Assembly (NCBI RefSeq): GCF_030124375.1 | Contig: NZ_JASKLS010000015.1 | Span: forward strand, 1-64,000 | DNA length: 64,000 nucleotides | Direction: 5' to 3' | From: Sinorhizobium sp. 6-70 | GTDB lineage: Bacteria; Pseudomonadota; Alphaproteobacteria; Rhizobiales; Rhizobiaceae | Shown: piece by piece, positions 1 to 8,877 of the stretch | Position numbering within the stretch: position 1 is the first letter of the stretch | Layout: every line of letters begins with the position of its first letter | The notes under the pieces: model-generated | Told to the model about the DNA's origin: nothing | Databases searched by the model: none | The model's input: the letters and a program-made list of their open reading frames with translations, nothing else | Position numbers and translations under genes: made by a program

Positions 1-250
1 CGACCACCGGCCCGTCCTTCGGACCCCAGTCCTTGTAATAGATTTCGACGCCGTCGCGGGTGACGATCCTGCTTCCCATGGTCCTTGCTCCTTCGCTGGC
101 TGTGGTGGTTGCATTCGCGGGTGTTTGCGCCCTGGCCGGGCGGATGACGGCCGGAACGGCTGCGGCGGTCGTGGCGGCCCCGAGGGCGGCGGCGATGACA
201 TTGCGGCGGGATACCGTTGCTGCGGCGGTGACTGCTTTCGACTGTACCAT
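1..250 (-). CDS. Tat-exported alpha/beta hydrolase (chloroperoxidase-like), N-terminal part
   Basis: Only the first 83 codons or so are in the window; the rest lies off the left edge. The ATG at 248-250 follows a strong AAGGAGAGG ribosome site. The N-terminus carries a twin-arginine signal (SRRNVIAAALG, then an Ala-rich stretch ending ...RPARAQ), so the protein should be exported folded by Tat. The mature part begins GSRIVTRDGVEIYYKDWG, typical of the start of non-haem chloroperoxidase-type alpha/beta hydrolases. An internal ATG at 77-79, also with a GGAG, would give a cytoplasmic form, but the Tat leader is in frame and convincing. It is divergent from a GlxA-type regulator, which may control it from the 107-bp gap. 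The catalytic residues are outside the window. Confidence 0.75.
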   Translation of the reverse strand, partial: MVQSKAVTAAATVSRRNVIAAALGAATTAAAVPAVIRPARAQTPANATTTASEGARTMGSRIVTRDGVEIYYKDWGPKDGPVV

Positions 251-357
251 GATCCTCTCCTTTTCCGTGTGGTTTGAACCTGTCGCCTCCGTTCCGGAGC
301 GCTGGTTGAATTGATACGCTCGGCCGCCTAACCTCACGACCGGCAAAGCTGACAACG

Positions 358-1374
358 ATGGGGGCAGAATTGACAAAGGCAGCATTAACCGGCCCGGACG
401 AGATCGGCATCGTCGTCTATCCCGGCGCACTGATGTCGGCGATCTACGGGCTGACGGACATGTTTCAGGTGGCCGGCATGCAGAGCCTCGAACAGGGCGG
501 AGCCGCAGCACCCCAGGTCCGTGTCAGCCATTGGCAATTGATGGAGGATGGTACGGTCCGGAAAACGGTGGATACTCACCCGGGACCGTCGGGCGGACTG
601 AGCGCGCTCATCCTGCCGCCGACGCTTGCGGATTTGCCGGTCGGCAGCCGCATGGGCGACCTGCCCGCCTGGATCAGGGAGCAGCACGCCGGCGGTGCGA
701 CGATCTGCTCGGTCTGCGGCGGCGCCTATCTGCTCGCCGAATCCGGTCTTGCCTCCGGCCGCACGGTTACCACGCACTGGTCACACCAGGACCTCATCGC
801 CGACCGCTACCGCGACGTGCGTATCGACACCGACAAGCTGGTCATCGACGAGGGCGACATCATTACCGCCGGCGGCATGATGGCCTGGATCAATCTCGGC
901 CTGAAGCTGGTCGACCGGCTGCTCGGCACCGCCGTGATGCTTGCGACGGCGCGCTTCATGCTGGTCGACCCGGGCGCGCGCGAACAGAGCTATTACAGCG
1001 TTTTCGCCCCCAAGCTCGACCATGGCGACCCGGTCATCCTGAAGATCCAGCATTGGCTGCACGGCAGCAGCACCAAAGGCGTGACGCTGCAGATGATGGC
1101 CGAGCGCGCCGGCCTTGGAGAACGCACATTTCTCCGGCGCTTCCAGAAGGCGACGGGCCTCAATCCGACGGAATATTGCCAAAGGCTGAGGATCGCGAAG
1201 TCGCGCGAGCTTTTGGAGCGCTCCTATCTCTCGATCGAGCAGGTCGCCTGGCAGAGCGGGTACGACGATACCAACGCCTACCGGAAGATCTTCCGCAAGA
1301 TTCTCGGCGTCTCGCCCAAGGAATATCGCCTGCGCTTTTCGGTGGTCGATGGGACCCGCCATGCGACGGCGTGA
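358..1374 (+). CDS. GlxA-family transcriptional regulator (DJ-1/PfpI-like + AraC HTH)
   Basis: A 338-aa regulator. The N-terminal ~200 residues are a DJ-1/PfpI (class I amidotransferase-like) domain, with the nucleophile-elbow region ICSVCGGAYLLAESG. The C-terminal ~100 residues hold the two helix-turn-helix motifs of the AraC family (MMAERAGLGERTFLRRF and VAWQSGYDDTNAYRKIF). Proteins of this design sense small metabolites and activate neighbouring genes. The divergent hydrolase is the obvious candidate target. The annotated ATG has a weak ribosome site; a TTG four codons later sits behind GGGG and is an alternative. The ligand is unknown. Confidence 0.85.
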   Translation: MGAELTKAALTGPDEIGIVVYPGALMSAIYGLTDMFQVAGMQSLEQGGAAAPQVRVSHWQLMEDGTVRKTVDTHPGPSGGLSALILPPTLADLPVGSRMGDLPAWIREQHAGGATICSVCGGAYLLAESGLASGRTVTTHWSHQDLIADRYRDVRIDTDKLVIDEGDIITAGGMMAWINLGLKLVDRLLGTAVMLATARFMLVDPGAREQSYYSVFAPKLDHGDPVILKIQHWLHGSSTKGVTLQMMAERAGLGERTFLRRFQKATGLNPTEYCQRLRIAKSRELLERSYLSIEQVAWQSGYDDTNAYRKIFRKILGVSPKEYRLRFSVVDGTRHATA

Positions 1375-1544
1375 TCCGAAAATTTCGGCGCCGCGGCTGG
1401 CCACTGCGAAATGTCTCTGCCGGTTTTCCGGCGGCCCGTTTGATCTGCGACGACGTATTAACCCGGGAATTGCAAAGGGACGAAAGAATATAAAATTCCA
1501 CACAAGTAACTAATAATATAATTCCCACTGCATCCCGACAAACT

Positions 1545-1577
1545 GAAGAGGCTCCGACGGAAAGTCGGAGCCTCTTC
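1545..1577 (+). terminator. Perfect 14-bp hairpin downstream of the GlxA-type gene
   Basis: GAAGAGGCTCCGAC and its exact reverse complement flank a 5-nt loop. The hairpin lies 170 nt after the regulator's stop codon and 17 nt before a tiny ORF. There is no T run, so it could be a terminator, an mRNA-stability element or a leader structure for the tiny ORF. Confidence 0.5.
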
Positions 1578-1593
1578 AATTCCAACGGAGATC

Positions 1594-1698
1594 ATGGAGG
1601 CGACGCAATTGAGCACCGACACCGCAATACGTCTTCAGAACATCATCAAGGCAGGGGAACTACAAGGAAAATGCTTGAAGATGTGTCCGCGCAATTAG
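1594..1698 (+). CDS. Possible 34-aa small protein
   Basis: A short reading frame with an ACGGAG ribosome site a few bases before its ATG. The product begins MEATQLSTDTAIRLQ and contains two cysteines near the C-terminus (GKCLKMCPRN). It sits just after a perfect 14-bp hairpin, in an AT-richer gap of about 550 bp between the GlxA-type regulator and the channel gene. I recognise no family and codon use is not strongly GC3-biased, so this may be non-coding. Confidence 0.2.
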   Translation: MEATQLSTDTAIRLQNIIKAGELQGKCLKMCPRN

Positions 1699-1927
1699 GA
1701 GATTACACAATTGCACGGACAAGGCAATCAAAAATAAGCGATGCCTAATAAGTCATACTAAAGTCGAATCGAACAGCGCTTGCCTGCCCGCTCACTCGCA
1801 GCGCCACAGACGACCCGTGTTCACCGACGCGGCCGCCTTTGCTAGATTGACGCTCGGAAATCCGGCGGCGCGGTAACGCGGGCTTTGAATGCGCCCCGGC
1901 TTCGCTCCGCCCGACCAAGGAGGCATC

Positions 1928-2371
1928 GTGATAATTCGGCTTTCCATTGCCTGTGGCCTGATCGCGATGACAGTCGCCATTCAGGCTCTATTCATGTCCG
2001 CCGGACTGAATGTTTTGCGCCGGCTGGAGGAGAACCGAAAATATTTCGCGCTTCGCCACCCGACCGTGGTGACGGTTGCCTGGGTAATATACCTGATATT
2101 CCCAATCATAATTGACGTCTGCCTGTGGGCGACGTTCTATTATCTCGCGAACGCTTTGCCGACCTTCGAAGAATCCTTCTATTTCTCGACCGTCACGTTC
2201 ACCACGGTGGGATACGGCGACATCGTTCTCGGCAGGGACTGGCGCCAGGTTGCCACGTTCGAGGCGGTCAATGGCTGGATCATCTTCGGCTGGGCTACGG
2301 CGCTGATGATGGCCGTCATCCAGCGCCTCTATTTCCGCGCCGAGCCGGGACTGGACCGGCACCATGACTAG
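1928..2371 (+). CDS. Two-TM potassium channel family protein
   Basis: About 147 aa. The selectivity-filter sequence FTTVGYGD marks a K+ channel pore loop, lying between hydrophobic helices (VAWVIYLIFPIIIDVCLWATFYYLA before, GWIIFGWATALMMAV after), with one more N-terminal helix. There is no cytoplasmic RCK/TrkA-N or cyclic-nucleotide domain, so gating is unclear. I chose the GTG at 1928 because AAGGAGG sits 5 nt upstream; the ATG at 1889, in frame, has no ribosome site. The protein would tetramerise in the inner membrane. It stands alone and converges on the Ca2+/H+ exchanger gene. Confidence 0.8.
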   Translation: MIIRLSIACGLIAMTVAIQALFMSAGLNVLRRLEENRKYFALRHPTVVTVAWVIYLIFPIIIDVCLWATFYYLANALPTFEESFYFSTVTFTTVGYGDIVLGRDWRQVATFEAVNGWIIFGWATALMMAVIQRLYFRAEPGLDRHHD

Positions 2372-2401
2372 ATCCGCGCGGGGCCTCCGACCCCGCCTCT
2401 A

Positions 2402-3550
2402 TCACGACGGCGCTGCGGGTGGCAGGAGAAACAGCGTCATGCCGAATATGGCATAGGTCGCCAGCGCCATGACACCCATGTACCAAGCCGCGCGTCCGCC
2501 GTTGGAAAGCAGCGTGGCGGCCATCGTCGCGACCAGCATCATCGCGACCGCGCCCGGCCAGAACTGCAGGGACATCGGTTCGGGGCCGACAAAATAGCTG
2601 ACGAGCACCAGAACCGGGGCGACAAACAGCGCGATCTGCGCGGCGCTGCCGAGCGCAATGCCAACGCTGAGATCGAGGCGATTGGCACGCGCCGCCGAGA
2701 AGGCTGTCGTCATCTCGGCGGCGCCGCCAACCAGGGCGACAATGATGAAGCCGACGAACGCGGGCGTCATCCCGAGATGCTCGGCGGCAACCTGCACCGA
2801 ACCGACGAAAATCTCGCTGACGAGAGCGACCAGCAGCGTAACGACAATCAGAACGACGATGCTTACCGAAAGAGGCCATGGTTTCTCATCCTCGTCGGCG
2901 TGGCCGACGGCGGCGAAGAGCTCCCGGTGTGTCCTCAGCGAAAACAGCATGCCCAGGCCGTAAACGGCGATCAGAAGTATCGCCAGTCCCAGGCTCAGCT
3001 TCTGGGAGAAGGCGGCGGCTGGAGCCCGATCCACTTCGCTGATGACCGAGGGAACCAGAATGGCAATCGTCGCCAGGAACAACAGGCAAGCTTGGAAGCG
3101 GGCGCTCACCCTGTTGAATTCCTGCAAGTGATGCTTGAGGCCGCCCAAGAGGAAGGAGCCGCCCAACATGAACAGCGTGTTGGTGACGATCGCGCCCGCT
3201 AGCGAGGCCTTGACCAGCAGGTGTTGGCCCGCCTGCAGCGCCGCGAGCGAAATCACGAGCTCGGTCAGGTTGCCAAGCGTGGCGTTAAGCAGGCCTCCGA
3301 TCGTATCGCCGGTCTTCGCCGCCACTGCTTCCGTCGCGCGGCTCAACAGTGCAGCGAGCGGAATGATCGCTACCACCGACAGGAGAAACAGCCACGTGTG
3401 CGCCTCTGGCGCCGTCTGCTCCAGAAGGATGACGAGAGGCACGAATACGATGAGCGCCAAGAGAGGTGTTCGCCGAAGCTCCGCCAGTGCAGCCTTGCCG
3501 ACCGTAGGGCGTGGCAAAGCCTCGGAACTGCTGTCGTTCAAATTGCTCAT
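2402..3550 (-). CDS. cax: Calcium/proton exchanger (CAX family)
   Basis: A 382-aa membrane antiporter with about 11 hydrophobic helices. The two inverted alpha-repeats of the CaCA superfamily are visible: GNLTELVISLAAL in the first half and GGAAEMTTAFSAAR in the second, with acidic residues expected to bind Ca2+. Length and layout fit the bacterial CAX/ChaA type, which exports Ca2+ in exchange for H+. The ATG at 3548-3550 has a GGAGG site. Exporting Ca2+ next to a K+ channel gene hints at an ion-homeostasis pair, but they are convergent rather than co-transcribed. Confidence 0.87.
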   Translation of the reverse strand: MSNLNDSSSEALPRPTVGKAALAELRRTPLLALIVFVPLVILLEQTAPEAHTWLFLLSVVAIIPLAALLSRATEAVAAKTGDTIGGLLNATLGNLTELVISLAALQAGQHLLVKASLAGAIVTNTLFMLGGSFLLGGLKHHLQEFNRVSARFQACLLFLATIAILVPSVISEVDRAPAAAFSQKLSLGLAILLIAVYGLGMLFSLRTHRELFAAVGHADEDEKPWPLSVSIVVLIVVTLLVALVSEIFVGSVQVAAEHLGMTPAFVGFIIVALVGGAAEMTTAFSAARANRLDLSVGIALGSAAQIALFVAPVLVLVSYFVGPEPMSLQFWPGAVAMMLVATMAATLLSNGGRAAWYMGVMALATYAIFGMTLFLLPPAAPS

Positions 3551-3665
3551 CGCATGATCCTCCGGGTGTCTCGGAGTCGCCGAAGCGCACGCCAGCTAGG
3601 GCGCCGTGCATTCAAATGAACGCACGAAAGACGCCATATCGCTTTGATTCTAGAGCATCTCATCC

Positions 3666-3684
3666 GCTTTCAACGATTGAAAGC
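3666..3684 (-). terminator. Hairpin after the esterase-like lipoprotein gene
   Basis: GCTTTCAA and TTGAAAGC pair perfectly around a 3-nt loop, 10 nt beyond the stop codon of the minus-strand gene at 3694. It is a plausible terminator, without a clear T tract. Confidence 0.45.
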
Positions 3685-3693
3685 AGGGATACC

Positions 3694-4965
3694 CTAGTTG
3701 GTAGCCGCTCCTGCATGCGCGCCGCTTCCGAGCGTTTCGTCCAGGTGCGTTCGTTTTTTGGGCAGCACCGGCTGTTCGAGCACCTTCACGGGCGCGCTGA
3801 TCGTTGCCGCCGCGACCGTGCCGACATTCTTGGCGGTACCGGCAACAACGGCGGTGATGCTGTCACCCAAAGTCACCTGGGAATCGGTCAGGGTCTGGCC
3901 ATTGACGATGCGCTGGCCGATCAGTTGCACGATTTGCGGGCTTTCGGCGAACTTGCCATGATGCAGGCTATCCTCGGATTGGACCTTGGTGAGGTCGATT
4001 GCGGTGATGCCCGCCCTTTCAAGCTGAGTGCGGTAAGGTTCTGCTGTCGGATCGATCGCGCCCAGCCGCGAGACGTCGCCCGATATGAAGCTCGAGACAG
4101 CGAGGGCCCGGTCGTCCTGCGACACGAAGATCGTGAATTTTGGTCGCTTCTCGCCCAATTCCACGAATTGCTTCGCGAAAACATCGAGGTCGATGTCGGG
4201 CGATGCGAGGATCACGTTCTTGATCTTGGGCGCGATGCCGCCGTCGCGAATGCCCATCTGCCGCAGCGACTCCATCGTCAGCCAAGTCCCCATCGAATGG
4301 GCGAGAATGGTGACTTCGTTGACATCGGGGGCGTTCGCCAAGGAGCGCAAAGCGTCCTCGAGCGCCGTTCTCGAATAGTTGGTGCTTTCCTTGTCGTAGT
4401 TGTAGTCGAACACACGGGCGCGGGATGGCCAGGTGAACAGCATCGGCGTCGCCTCGGCGCCGGAATCATGCACGATCTGCGCCAGCCGGAAGACCGAATC
4501 CTCGTAAGTGTTGTTGAAACCGTGCACGAACAGGAGGATGTTTCCGCCGACGCTATTCTCGCGGAACCAGGCACGCGCCTCGTCGCGCGATGCCAGTTCG
4601 TGCACGCGCGTCACGGCGAAATCGGTTTCCGGATTGGGAGGCAAGCGGCGGGGCCACTGCACGGTACCAGGCTTGCGTTGCGAATCCGGCGGGATCGACA
4701 CGGCGACATCCGTCAAGGAAAGCGCTGCGTTTCGTTCGCCGGAAAAGAGGGTCGCAGGATTCCCGGAAGGCTGGCGCGTCGTCGCGACCAGCATATCGAC
4801 CTGCGAGGTCTTGGCCGGCGCCGTCAGCGCCACCGGCGTCATCACGCCCTTTGGATGACCTCCGCATCCGACCAATACGGCAAGCGCCAACAACGCTCCG
4901 GCGGCTCTTCGTCCAGCTTTCCCAAGGCTGTCGCCGCGCGCGCGGAGATCCATCCCTTCAGGCAT
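3694..4965 (-). CDS. Alpha/beta hydrolase lipoprotein (DUF900 family)
   Basis: A 423-aa protein with a lipoprotein signal: a charged N-terminus, hydrophobic LLALAVLVGC and a cysteine at the lipobox, so it is probably anchored in the envelope. The rest is the DUF900 esterase/lipase-like fold, with FVHGFNNTYEDS (oxyanion-loop region), the nucleophile elbow LAHSMGTW and ASPDIDLDVF after it. DUF900 proteins are putative hydrolases without a firmly known substrate. The start codon follows GAGGGGA. The gene is followed by a hairpin, so it probably forms its own transcription unit. Confidence 0.8.
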   Translation of the reverse strand: MPEGMDLRARGDSLGKAGRRAAGALLALAVLVGCGGHPKGVMTPVALTAPAKTSQVDMLVATTRQPSGNPATLFSGERNAALSLTDVAVSIPPDSQRKPGTVQWPRRLPPNPETDFAVTRVHELASRDEARAWFRENSVGGNILLFVHGFNNTYEDSVFRLAQIVHDSGAEATPMLFTWPSRARVFDYNYDKESTNYSRTALEDALRSLANAPDVNEVTILAHSMGTWLTMESLRQMGIRDGGIAPKIKNVILASPDIDLDVFAKQFVELGEKRPKFTIFVSQDDRALAVSSFISGDVSRLGAIDPTAEPYRTQLERAGITAIDLTKVQSEDSLHHGKFAESPQIVQLIGQRIVNGQTLTDSQVTLGDSITAVVAGTAKNVGTVAAATISAPVKVLEQPVLPKKRTHLDETLGSGAHAGAATN

Positions 4966-5277
4966 CGGTATTCCCCTCTGACACCATTACCAGATCCGCG
5001 CCACTTGACTGCGGTTACGCAATAAATTGATGACACTACACCGTATATCCGTACTTCAGCGTTTTTCGGAAGCGGAAAGCGACCTTTCGGACACTTTGCA
5101 GAGTTCTCCCCAACTCGCGCTCAACGCGAGAGCGCCACCCTGCGTGCGATTGTATTGGCGCTGAGAGCCCTTTCGGCCGCCTTGGCTCTGGGGCTGGTGC
5201 GGCCTGCGCGCAGACTGCCTGCCGTTGCAGCGGCAGGCAGTTGGTGCACAGGTTCGACAGGCGCGACCGGCAGGACC
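4966..5277. other. Intergenic gap with a terminator-like hairpin
   Basis: No convincing gene in these 312 bases. A perfect 11-bp inverted repeat at 5214-5241 (arms ACTGCCTGCCG and CGGCAGGCAGT, 6-nt loop) lies 37 nt beyond the stop codon of the minus-strand DUF2950 gene and probably ends that transcript. Confidence 0.5.
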
Positions 5278-6252
5278 TCAATCCGCCACCACGGTCCATT
5301 TGTCATCCGGGTCGAAGCGGTCGATGAACGGCACGATGGCGTCGGTGCTCGGGCCGAGATCGCGTTCGTAGACGATGCCCTGCTGGTTGACGAGAAAGGT
5401 CTTGACGCCGGTCTCGGCATAGGTGACCGGCCAGGCGATCAGCCCGAAGCCGGCGATCATGTTGTCGTTGATGACGTAGTCGTATTTGCCGCCGGCGATG
5501 TTGTCCCCTTGTGAGCTCAGGATGCGGAAGCGGTAGCCGAAATAGCCCTCGCCGGCCTTCGCCTTTTCGAGCGCCGCCTCGCTGATCGCGTCGCCGACCG
5601 GGCTTGTCTCCTCGCCCTGATCGGCCGGCCAGTAGAGCCCGTCGGTCTGCCCCGGGCTGCTGATCAGCTTCTGGGCATATTCGAGGACGCCGTCCGCATC
5701 GCGGTCCTGTGCGGCATAGTCCTTCTGCGCATCGACATAGGCGCGCGCCGCTTCGATCGCCTCGAGCTCGTTCTCGCCGACGCGGCGGTTGATGATCTCC
5801 TCCAACCCGACATAGGTGTCGAAGGCCCACTTTCCGTCATCGCCCTTGGCGATCGGAAACGGCAGCGGCCAGAGGCGATCGCCGATTTCGATAACCTTGC
5901 GCTCGTCAAGGTCGCGCACGACAACATTGCGGGCCGCCCCCTCACGAATGAGAGCGAAGGTGTCCATGACGCCTTCGCCCGTCCTGAGCTTTGCCGCATC
6001 GAGGCCCAAGAGCTTCGCCAGGCCATCGAAATCATTGGCGGCGAGCGCCGATTTGAACGCTTCCACCGCCTTCAATGGATCGTCGAACACCGGCGGGTCT
6101 TCCGCCGCGGCATAGTCGTCCATCCCGGCCGGCAGCTGCGCCTGGTCCGGCTGCTGCTGTTGCTGCGTCTGCGCGACAGCGGCGTCGATCGCAAGGACGC
6201 TCGCAAGCGAGACCGCCGATCCGAGGAGAAGTGTGTGCAAAAGCTTGGTCAT
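5278..6252 (-). CDS. DUF2950 family exported protein
   Basis: 324 aa with a clear Sec signal peptide (LLLGSAVSLASVLAIDAAVAQ) followed by a Gln-rich linker (QTQQQQQPDQAQ). The body matches DUF2950, including GYFGYRFRILSSQG and the C-terminal VNQQGIVYERDLGPST segment. Function is unknown; proteins of this family are periplasmic and usually encoded next to a DUF3300 protein, as here (17 nt apart, same strand). The start has a GGGAG site. The gene is second in the two-gene operon, and co-occurrence suggests the two products act together in the envelope. Confidence 0.85.
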   Translation of the reverse strand: MTKLLHTLLLGSAVSLASVLAIDAAVAQTQQQQQPDQAQLPAGMDDYAAAEDPPVFDDPLKAVEAFKSALAANDFDGLAKLLGLDAAKLRTGEGVMDTFALIREGAARNVVVRDLDERKVIEIGDRLWPLPFPIAKGDDGKWAFDTYVGLEEIINRRVGENELEAIEAARAYVDAQKDYAAQDRDADGVLEYAQKLISSPGQTDGLYWPADQGEETSPVGDAISEAALEKAKAGEGYFGYRFRILSSQGDNIAGGKYDYVINDNMIAGFGLIAWPVTYAETGVKTFLVNQQGIVYERDLGPSTDAIVPFIDRFDPDDKWTVVAD

Positions 6253-6269
6253 GGCCGTTCTCCCTCCGC

Positions 6270-7670
6270 TCAGCGCCTGCGTCCACCACCGCCGCGGCCC
6301 CCGCCGCCCCGGTGCATCGGCGGCCTGCCGCCGCCGCGGCTCATCTGCGGCCGTCCGCCGCCGCGATGACCGCCGCCCATGCTGTGGCCGCCGCGCCGCG
6401 ACGAGGCCACCTCACGCCGCCCGGAATTGACATTGCCGAGGCCGGGCGGTTTCTTCGGCCGGTTCTGCGCCTTCGAGGCCATCTTCTTCTTGCCGGACGG
6501 CCGGTCGACCGAAGGCTTGCTGCCGCCCTTCGGCCGGTTGATGCTCGGCTTGCCGCCGTCCGGCCGCGCGGCCGCAATTGCCGACCGGTCGACGTTCGGT
6601 CGCGTCCCCGCCGCCGGCCTCTGCTGCGCCTTCAGTCCCTCCAGCGTGCTCTTGCGCACGTCCTTGAGTTGGCCACCGCCGGCACCACCCGGGCGTGCCT
6701 GCGGCCGGTCGCGATTGATCTCGGCGGCACGGTTGCGGAGGTTGTTGTCACCCCTGGCCTTGATGTCGTTCTTGATGCTGGTCCGATCGAACTTGTTCAG
6801 CTGATCGCGGTCGAAATTGATCTTGCTGCGGTCGACATTCTTCCAGTCGATGTCGTTCCAGTTGACCTTGCCGTCGAAGTCGATGTTGTTGAAGCACTTG
6901 TTGCAGTCGACGTTAATGTCGCCGTCCCAGCGGCCACCCCATACACCCCAATCGTCCCAGTCGACGATGGCGGCAAAGGCCGCTCCGGTGACGGCGCCGG
7001 CGAAGAAGGCCGCTCCGGGATACCAATAGGCGGGATAGGGTTCTTCGTAATATGTAATCGGCGCCGGCGCATAATCCGGGACATAAAGCATCTCGGGCGG
7101 ATACTGCGGCACGTAGATCGTTTCCGGATTTGCCGACTGGATGATGATGTTGTCACCCTCCTCGACCACCGTCACCTTGTCGTCCGTCTTGATGATGTCC
7201 TTGGCCACCGCCTCGTCGCGCAATTGCTGGATGGCGATCAGCACATCCTTCTGCTGGTTGGCGATCGCCTCACCGAAGGCCTGCGTCCATTCGAGGTCTT
7301 CGCTCATCATCTTGACGACTTGCGGATAGTTCAACAGCGAAACGACGCTGCCGTCCCAACTATCTTTCGGCTTCAGCTCGGAATTCTTTTCGCGGGCCTC
7401 GAGAAAGCGCTCGGCCTCGACGATCTGCAGCGGATAGAGCGATGCCGCGGAGATCAGCGCCACCAGTTCGTCCGGGTAGAGCGCGATGCGGGCAACCAGC
7501 ACCTCGAGCTCGTCATCCGTCAGCGGTTCGGGCGCGGCCTCGGCCGGCGCTGCAGGAGCGGCGGCCGTCTGCTGGGCAAAGGCATTCGTTACGAGAAAGG
7601 GGCCGCCTCCGATGTGCAGCAGCGATAACGCCGCGAAGGCGCTCACGCCCCGCAGAATTGACTTGATCAT
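6270..7670 (-). CDS. DUF3300 family exported protein with Gly/Arg-rich tail
   Basis: About 466 aa from the ATG at 7668-7670, chosen because GGGAGG lies upstream and a signal peptide follows directly (FAALSLLHIGGGPFLVTNAFAQ). A longer frame starting at 7763 adds 31 implausible residues. The first ~200 residues are the DUF3300 domain (LVARIALYPDELVALISAAS, then YVPQYPPEMLYVPDYAP). The middle is Asp/Asn-rich, including repeated V-D/N-W-N-D-I-D-type motifs. The last ~100 residues are Gly/Arg/His-rich and probably disordered. It is the first gene of the DUF3300-DUF2950 pair. Function is unknown; the tail could bind nucleic acid or polyanions. Confidence 0.83.
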   Translation of the reverse strand: MIKSILRGVSAFAALSLLHIGGGPFLVTNAFAQQTAAAPAAPAEAAPEPLTDDELEVLVARIALYPDELVALISAASLYPLQIVEAERFLEAREKNSELKPKDSWDGSVVSLLNYPQVVKMMSEDLEWTQAFGEAIANQQKDVLIAIQQLRDEAVAKDIIKTDDKVTVVEEGDNIIIQSANPETIYVPQYPPEMLYVPDYAPAPITYYEEPYPAYWYPGAAFFAGAVTGAAFAAIVDWDDWGVWGGRWDGDINVDCNKCFNNIDFDGKVNWNDIDWKNVDRSKINFDRDQLNKFDRTSIKNDIKARGDNNLRNRAAEINRDRPQARPGGAGGGQLKDVRKSTLEGLKAQQRPAAGTRPNVDRSAIAAARPDGGKPSINRPKGGSKPSVDRPSGKKKMASKAQNRPKKPPGLGNVNSGRREVASSRRGGHSMGGGHRGGGRPQMSRGGGRPPMHRGGGGRGGGGRRR

Positions 7671-7855
7671 TGACAACGCCTCCCAAATCGCCTGTCGGAG
7701 AATGCGTCGCTTTCTAAGGAAGCGGTTGACCGTTCCGAGACAGGCCCTGTCTACAAGTCGCAAGCGAGACTACCACTCTTGATGTTCGTGTCAAAGCTAC
7801 AACAATCAATGGGTTTCAACCCTGGCGGAGCGGCGCCGACTGTGCCAGATGGACC

Positions 7856-8674
7856 ATGGTCCAACACTCTTGGAGACCGGAAGTGGTGAAGCAGGGACGC
7901 CCCTCGCCGAAGAGACATGGCGGCGAAACGAAAGCCGAAGCCGGCAAGCGCGTAACACTCGCGCGTGCGCTTTCCAAACTCGGCTACTGCTCCCGCACGC
8001 AAGCCGAGAAGCTGATCACCGATGGCCGCGTCAGCGTCGGCGGTCGAACGACGACGGATCTTTCACGCTGGGTCGACATCGACGCCGACAGGATTGCCGT
8101 CGACGGCGTAACCGTAGCAGCGGAAGCAAAGACTTACCTGATGCTGAACAAGCCGCGCGGGCTTGTCACCACGCGCGAAGACCCGGAGGGACGGCCGACC
8201 GTCTATTCTTGCCTCGGCGCCGCCGACGCGCGGTTCCTCTCTCCGGTCGGAAGGCTCGACAAGGCGAGTGAGGGGCTTCTGCTCTTCACCAACGATACGG
8301 TGCTGGCGCAGCGCCTGCTCGATCCGGAGACGCATCTCGGCAAGATCTACCATGTGCAGGTGAGCGGCGTCTTCGGTGACGACGCGGTTGCTGGAATGAT
8401 CGAAGGGGTCACCGAGGGCGGTGAACGGCTGGTAGCCACGAGCGTGCAGCGGCTGAGAAGCGGCGACCGCAACAGCTGGATCGAGGTCGAATTGCAGGAG
8501 GGACGAAACCGGCAGATCCGCCGCATGCTGGACGTGCTCGGCTTCGAGTGCCTGCGGCTCGTGCGTGTCTCGATCGGCGAGATAAAGCTTGGCGACCTGG
8601 CGAAAGGCTCGGTCCGGGCGCTCACCGAAGCCGAAATCCGATATCTCCGCCGGCGCACCGGCCTCGAGACTTGA
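7856..8674 (+). CDS. RsuA/RluB-family pseudouridine synthase
   Basis: 272 aa. An N-terminal S4 RNA-binding domain (VTLARALSKLGYCSRTQAEKLI) is followed by the catalytic domain, with the RsuA/RluB/E/F signature GRLDKASEGLLLFTND containing the catalytic aspartate, and EGRNRQIRRMLDVLG near the C-terminus. These enzymes isomerise uridine in rRNA; which position this one modifies cannot be told from sequence alone. The ATG at 7856 lacks a ribosome site; a GTG at 7883 has GGAG eight bases upstream and may be the true start. A perfect hairpin follows the stop. It is a core-type gene on a secondary replicon. Confidence 0.87.
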   Translation: MVQHSWRPEVVKQGRPSPKRHGGETKAEAGKRVTLARALSKLGYCSRTQAEKLITDGRVSVGGRTTTDLSRWVDIDADRIAVDGVTVAAEAKTYLMLNKPRGLVTTREDPEGRPTVYSCLGAADARFLSPVGRLDKASEGLLLFTNDTVLAQRLLDPETHLGKIYHVQVSGVFGDDAVAGMIEGVTEGGERLVATSVQRLRSGDRNSWIEVELQEGRNRQIRRMLDVLGFECLRLVRVSIGEIKLGDLAKGSVRALTEAEIRYLRRRTGLET

Positions 8675-8680
8675 GCGACG

Positions 8681-8704
8681 CGATGGGTGGATTTCCACCC
8701 ATCG
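8681..8704 (+). terminator. Palindromic hairpin after the pseudouridine synthase gene
   Basis: CGATGGGTGG and CCACCCATCG pair perfectly around ATTT, 6 nt after the stop codon. Part of the right arm (CCACCCAT) recurs about 20 bases further on. Likely terminator. Confidence 0.5.
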
Positions 8705-8877
8705 CCCGACGACTTTGTTTCCAAATCCACCCATATCGCGCGCATCGGGCGCGGAAATCGGCAATGTGACCGCAGGCGGCGGTTGTCTGTGGTAAAATCC
8801 CGTCTGCAAATAGGCGATCCAGTACCGGCACGGGAGGAACCATGCCGGCTGGTCCATAATTTCATCGGGAGGAAAAG

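Noticed and set aside
60..314. 84-codon plus-strand frame at the left edge
   Set aside because: Opposite strand encodes a Tat signal peptide and hydrolase N-terminus with good ribosome site.
3511..5025. 504-codon plus-strand frame opposite the DUF900 lipoprotein gene
   Set aside because: Arg/His-rich with no domain; the minus-strand gene has a lipobox and the serine-hydrolase motif.
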